In this document: piece by piece, positions 59,758 through 64,000 of the stretch
How the letters are laid out: each line of letters begins with the position of its first letter
Numbering within the stretch: position 1 is the first letter of the stretch
From: Amphirosellinia nigrospora
Lineage: Eukaryota > Ascomycota > Sordariomycetes > Xylariales > Xylariaceae
Length of the DNA: 64,000 nucleotides
NCBI GenBank assembly: GCA_004123355.1
Contig: SCHM01000001.1
Coordinates: 12,906,193-12,970,192, forward strand
Direction: 5' to 3'
Position numbers and translations under genes: made by a program
The notes under the pieces: generated by a model
What the model was told of the DNA's origin: nothing
Databases searched by the model: none
Seen by the model: the letters and a program-made list of their open reading frames with translations, nothing else

Positions 59758-60640
59758 ACAGCCCTTTGTCGGGGGGTCTCCAAAGGGAGTCCAGAATGGT
59801 GATGTATTTCCTCAGTCGAGGATTAACAAACGAACACTCTGCTACGTCTACTATTATGTCAAAATCAAGTTTTGCGCCCCATCTTGAATTTACAGTGTGT
59901 ATGACATATTTGTCAAGATCTTACTAACAGCCGCATACTTAGTAGCGCCAATTCATTAAACCACGTAAGTCTCATGCTACCTTGTGAGGTCCTGACATAC
60001 ACAAACCTATACAACCTGTATAAGCATACGCGTACAGACTAGCGAAAGGCCCAACAACCTTGTCGCGTAGACCTAGCCATCAACATCTAGAAATGTAGTC
60101 ACTGTCAAAACCTTAACCATATAAACATGCTCGCCCAGGCTAGGCCTTTTGACGGGTAAGTCTACAAAGTCAGGTTTCCAAAGCCTTCACCAAAGCCATT
60201 CCGGTCCCGTACATATAAGTTTGTATGAATGCGTTTGCGCGGTTAAGATTAGCGCAATACTATACGTCACTCAACAAATATTTAACCTAGAAATATTTTG
60301 GTTTAGATCCGTGAAATACTTTAGGTATCGCTACCTAGGGCGTAAGCAGGGTAATCTAGGTTGAGATCACAAGACTACTTACGTACCCTCCATGTTGGTC
60401 GAAGTCCTTTGCATTGGATCGGTCTAGGCACCATATGTAAGTTCGATTTTCTCTACGGCTCCCCATAGTTGAGGCAGGGTGATTCGTTTGCCACCAGAGG
60501 AAAATTTCTCAATAGAAAACTTGTGCCAATATAAAATCAACTGCCCGAGATCGCATCGGGAAGAAAGCGAAAGAAAGAAAAAAGAAAGAAAGAAAAAACA
60601 GCCCCCAACCCAAACCCCTCAATTTGCCCTCTGAGATAAC
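59758..60640. other. Intergenic, purine tract before secreted-protein gene
   Basis: A 13-bp match to the LTR terminus (TGAGGTCCTGACA) lies near 59,985. A GAAA-type purine tract at 60,560-60,598 lies just upstream of the secreted-protein start. No gene is seen. Confidence 0.45.
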
Positions 60641-61413
60641 ATGCGCATCTTTTATCTCCTCATCTCCCTGCTGGCGCTCGTCGGAGCATCGCCCACACCC
60701 GCCGAGGATCACAAAAAACCCCCACCACCAGGAACCACCCCACGCCCACATCTGACCTGGGGGATTATACCGTGGACTATGATCGATTGCTGGAATGAGC
60801 CGCCTTGGCAAGGTAACACCAAGCAGATAAATTGGACAGACATTAGGGGGCCAAGGAGAAGCTCTCGGTATGGGGTCTTGATCATAAGATAAAAGCCGGC
60901 GACTACCACGGCGAGTATTTCAGTAAGTGATGATCTGGAATTTATATCATCAGTTCTGCCAATTTTTCTTCTCATTTCCATCTTCCTTCCCCTCTGCATC
61001 TATGTGGCCGATTGATTCTTGCAACTAGTCTCTGTCCAACTTATGTTAACTATAAACCTATCTCAGAAGATACGGCCGCATGGGTCTGCAACTGCAAGCA
61101 CTTCAAAAAAGATCACATTGATCCATTGGAACTCAACGAGGTGGAACGTAATGTTCGACTTAAATGCCCATATAGCGGTGGGTTTGTTTGGAGCTTCAAA
61201 TGGCAAAAGTCATGGAATCGTAGGTTCAAAGCGCTCCAATCAGTCAATTTCATGGTTTTTCCTCGGCTTCTTTTCTTTTGTTTGCTTTTTTGCCAGACAG
61301 ATTTTGCCCAGAACACACCCCTCTTCCTATTACTCGATTCTTTTATATATACATTTAACCCAACCTATTGTGATAGAGATGTGCTAACAATCATGTACGT
61401 GAATAGTTGGTGA
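60641..61413 (+). CDS. Small secreted protein, effector-like
   Basis: Not a family I can name. Residues 1-16 are a signal peptide (MRIFYLLISLLALVGA), followed by a Pro/Lys linker (HKKPPPPGTTPRP) and IPWTMIDCWNEPPWQGN. The frame then slips by one base near 60,848, after which EKLSVWGLDHKIKAGDYHGE continues. A GTAAGT-to-ACTAG intron (about 60,922-61,027) leads to CPTYVNYKPISEDTAAWVCN, CKHFKKDHIDPLEL and RLKCPYSGGFVWSFKWQK. The mature part has at least five Cys and many aromatic residues, typical of fungal secreted candidate effectors. The 3' end and the exact splice phase are uncertain; 61413 is the stop of the last open frame. Confidence 0.5.
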
Positions 61414-63795
61414 GGCAAGTACACTTAAAAAGAAAAAGTTTTTTTCTGTTAGGTGTCCTAACTTTGCACTTGGGCACCGATATAAATTTATACGGCTGAG
61501 GAGAGAGGATTTCCCTGTTTGGTAATATAACGCGGTCTATGGTACATCACTTGGCTGAGAACCCGCTCATCGATCCTTTGCTTACATTGCCCCTAAAACC
61601 GTTGCCAACTCTACTCCATCGTCTATTCGTTTGATTTTTTCTTGATACGAACGTAGGTAGTTTGCCGCTGATTATAGCATCAAGTAGCAACAGTGAATTA
61701 TTTTCTTGCTATAGTTATACAGAATGCTTGAGTGGCTTGAATAGGAATTGATCTTCCGTTAGTATAACGCTCGTTGGGTTTACGCTCGTCAGAGCCTTTA
61801 CTCAATAGTAAGGGGGCAGAAGGAAGAACCGTCAGGGCCACCTCTCACGACGCAACACTATCATAGTGAGCCAACAGAGCCCTTTATATTACCAACTGTT
61901 ATATTTTATGTAGGACGATTACAGAGTTGTTTGTCTGAATAGAAGTACGTAGTTAAGAATCCTATATTTCGATGCTACTTTTTCGCTTCGGAGTCTTCAC
62001 GCAATTCTTCTGTTCACCGCCCCAAGGTAGCCTAATATGAACATTTACTGTTAATAGACCAATACGACGAGGGTCGCGAGATGCAGCAGAGAAACAAACA
62101 ATGATATCTCGTACATCTCCAAGTAAAAGCATTCCATTCCTTTTACATTACAACATTCTCGTATCTATTCCCACCGTCTCGTGGACTTCCCTAGGCTCGT
62201 AATTCTGGAATCTAACCCGTTTCGGACTTCGGTTTCGGACTGAGACTTGTGAGATTCGTATTATGACTCTCGTCAGCTTCGTGTTTAGTCAATTGAGCGA
62301 GACCTGTGCAAAGCCTAAGTAAATTGGCTCTACTAGACGAATAGTCGAGAAGTGATTCGTGGGTTGAGGGGTAAAGCTTGCCGAGTTCAACCCTCCTATA
62401 GCCAACCTTGTTCTTTTTGAGTATCCTCAGCTACCTTCGATTGGATACGTAGTATATTCTTCGCAATGTTTTGCGCTATCGGCATGCCATCTTCGCGAGA
62501 TAATAAACCTCTGAAATGCTGTTAAGCGGACTGCGCTTATTCTTACAAACGGTGCGAAGATGATAGTATTAAGTGCATAAAACCAAGGCTATTTATTAGA
62601 AAGCTCGCTAGCAACCAAATTAAAAAGCCAACAATTTAAAGTTTCTCAAGGAAGCCAAGAACGAAACAACCCCGATGAAGTTATTGGAGTAATGTCATCA
62701 CAGTCGCCTTACCTTACCTAGAATGAGACATTGAAATTCCATTCATCCGTCGCATCCTAGTCGCATGTATCTGCTCTTGCCCACATGCCCGCCTATTCCT
62801 TGTTTAGCTTCATTCGTTGTCTTTGTTGTTATGAAACGATTAATGGCCTTGGCTTGGGTATACAATCGGTAAACGAGATAGCTGATGGACCAGCACTCCA
62901 TGCAAAAATAATGACAACATCACGAGGCATGCACAGAACCACGAATGAAGGAACGAAGGCATTCGTTTTAGGGCACCTACGAAGGTAACTGCGCGCAATA
63001 GCAAGTTCCTTCTATCTATATTTACAGTCTCCTCAGAGATAGCTCTGTATCAAGTGATTGCGATAATAATATAATACGAATCTTTCATTAAAGTTTCGGT
63101 TTTAGTACTCGTAGTATCCCTTGATGTAATAAGAATGTATTAGTTACTCATAATGAGCTATACTCGCTACCATAAATCCGTCCCTATCAAGTTCATAGAT
63201 TAGATAAGCTGATATTGAAGAACTTAATATGATTATAGAGGTGTGCTTGGGGTTCACTAGTAACCTCTTTTGCACGTGAATATTCGCTACTATTATGAAT
63301 TTGTATGGGCTTTTCCCATAAGCCCTGCGACCTTCCTAAGTCCCCTTAGCAACTCTTCTCCAGATATGGTAAAGCTGTTGAGCGAAATGGCAAACACGAA
63401 CTGACTTTATTCATTAAACTTGTTGGTTATGAGGCAATGAACGCTCCGAAACCGATAACTATAAGCTAGAGCGCTGACACGACACACCAGTTGAAGGGAA
63501 TACCATGCTCAACTTGCAATAGCCTCATCAGCCAATAATATCATTCAAAACGACTGGTTCTAAAATACATCTAGAACGGCTGATATCTCATTTTCCATAA
63601 AAGGAAATCCAAATCGGCGTAAATAATCTTAATTACCGTCCTCGGTAGCATCTGAGTTGACGTTGAATACAGTATTGTACTGAAGGCTTGCCAGGCCGGC
63701 GGAATGTGGGCTTCAGAGGATGCTAACTTCAATCTGACCGCCGGCGGCTGTGCCCGATCGTTGCTCGTAGCAGGGGTGGAATACTTGTTTTCTCT
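61414..63795. other. Gene-free AT-leaning region
   Basis: I found no conserved frame, tRNA or LTR here. The frame at 62785-62988 has no motif. Confidence 0.4.
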
Positions 63796-63999
63796 TCATT
63801 CATGGTCAGAATCATATGCAACTTCGCTAAAAGCGATAGGGTTCTGCAGCAGTTGACTGTCATCTGAGTGTTCGTCGGCGCGTCTCATTAAAAAAACTTG
63901 CTGCACAGAATATTCTGTAATCTCATTCTGCATTACGTCTGACCAATCAATCGAACAAGCCCGGTTTTTATACTCAGGGTGTTCATTGTTTAATACCAC
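63796..63999 (-). CDS. Partial reading frame at window edge
   Basis: An open frame of 67 codons enters from the right edge and ends DSDHE and a stop. It is acidic at the C-terminus (EHSDDSQLL, AYDSDHE). It may be the last exon of a gene starting outside the window. Family not recognised. Confidence 0.3.
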   Translation of the reverse strand: MVLNNEHPEYKNRACSIDWSDVMQNEITEYSVQQVFLMRRADEHSDDSQLLQNPIAFSEVAYDSDHE

Positions 64000-64000
64000 G

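Noticed and set aside
61690-61800. Possible tRNA-like sequence (TTAGTATAACGCTCG)
   Set aside because: I could not fold a complete cloverleaf or find a matching T-arm GTTCRANNC at the right distance.

Overview
The window is nuclear DNA of a filamentous ascomycete (Pezizomycotina, most likely Sordariomycetes). The evidence is short spliceosomal introns with GTRNGT/YAG ends inside most genes, fungal-only families (CFEM, HET, 2EXR, Zn2Cys6 regulators, the DUF6606/DUF3638/DUF3645 giant protein), and many intergenic copies of a TAGGTACCT-type palindrome. No bacterial, organellar, rRNA, tRNA or CRISPR feature was recognised.

Layout. 0.9-7.1 kb (-): an NF-X1 zinc-finger superfamily-1 helicase (ZNFX1-like) with an N-terminal CCCH finger. 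7.9-9.1 kb (-): aldo/keto reductase. 9.5-25 kb: a gene-poor, decayed compartment holding an F-box-like protein, a solo LTR, a 2EXR fragment, a beta-trefoil fragment, a HET-domain pseudogene with RIP-like stop codons, a secreted-protein relic and an apparently intact CFEM protein. 25-29 kb: a regulator-like protein (-) and a 3-beta-HSD-like dehydrogenase (+). 31-37.5 kb: a small conserved-looking protein (+), a RING/IBR-like protein (-) and a Zn2Cys6 factor (-). 38-47.6 kb (-): one giant gene of about 3,100 codons. 48.8-58.8 kb: a dense housekeeping block with a HIRIP3-like chromatin protein (+), AP-1 beta-adaptin (+), BolA-like (-), NIF3-like (+), VPS51 (-) and RMI1 (+). 59.5-64 kb: a second solo LTR with perfect target-site duplication, a small secreted protein, and then no recognisable genes up to a partial reading frame at the right edge.

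Function. The housekeeping block covers vesicle traffic (AP-1 beta, VPS51), iron-sulfur or metal handling (BolA, NIF3) and genome maintenance (RMI1, HIRIP3-like). The accessory block carries secreted proteins, incompatibility-type relics and retroelement scars. I see no operon-like or cluster logic joining them.

The strongest whole-window signal is technical or evolutionary. Many otherwise perfectly conserved genes are broken by isolated one-base losses, often in homopolymers (at least nine in AP-1 beta alone), while neighbours such as the dehydrogenase, BolA and the HIRIP3-like gene read cleanly. I read this as uneven consensus error from long reads rather than true gene death. Reading frames given below as frameshifted should be interpreted that way until checked against reads. 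I did not find a convincing new biological system. The best candidates for further work are the giant DUF3638 protein, the two secreted Cys-rich proteins and the ZNFX1-like helicase.
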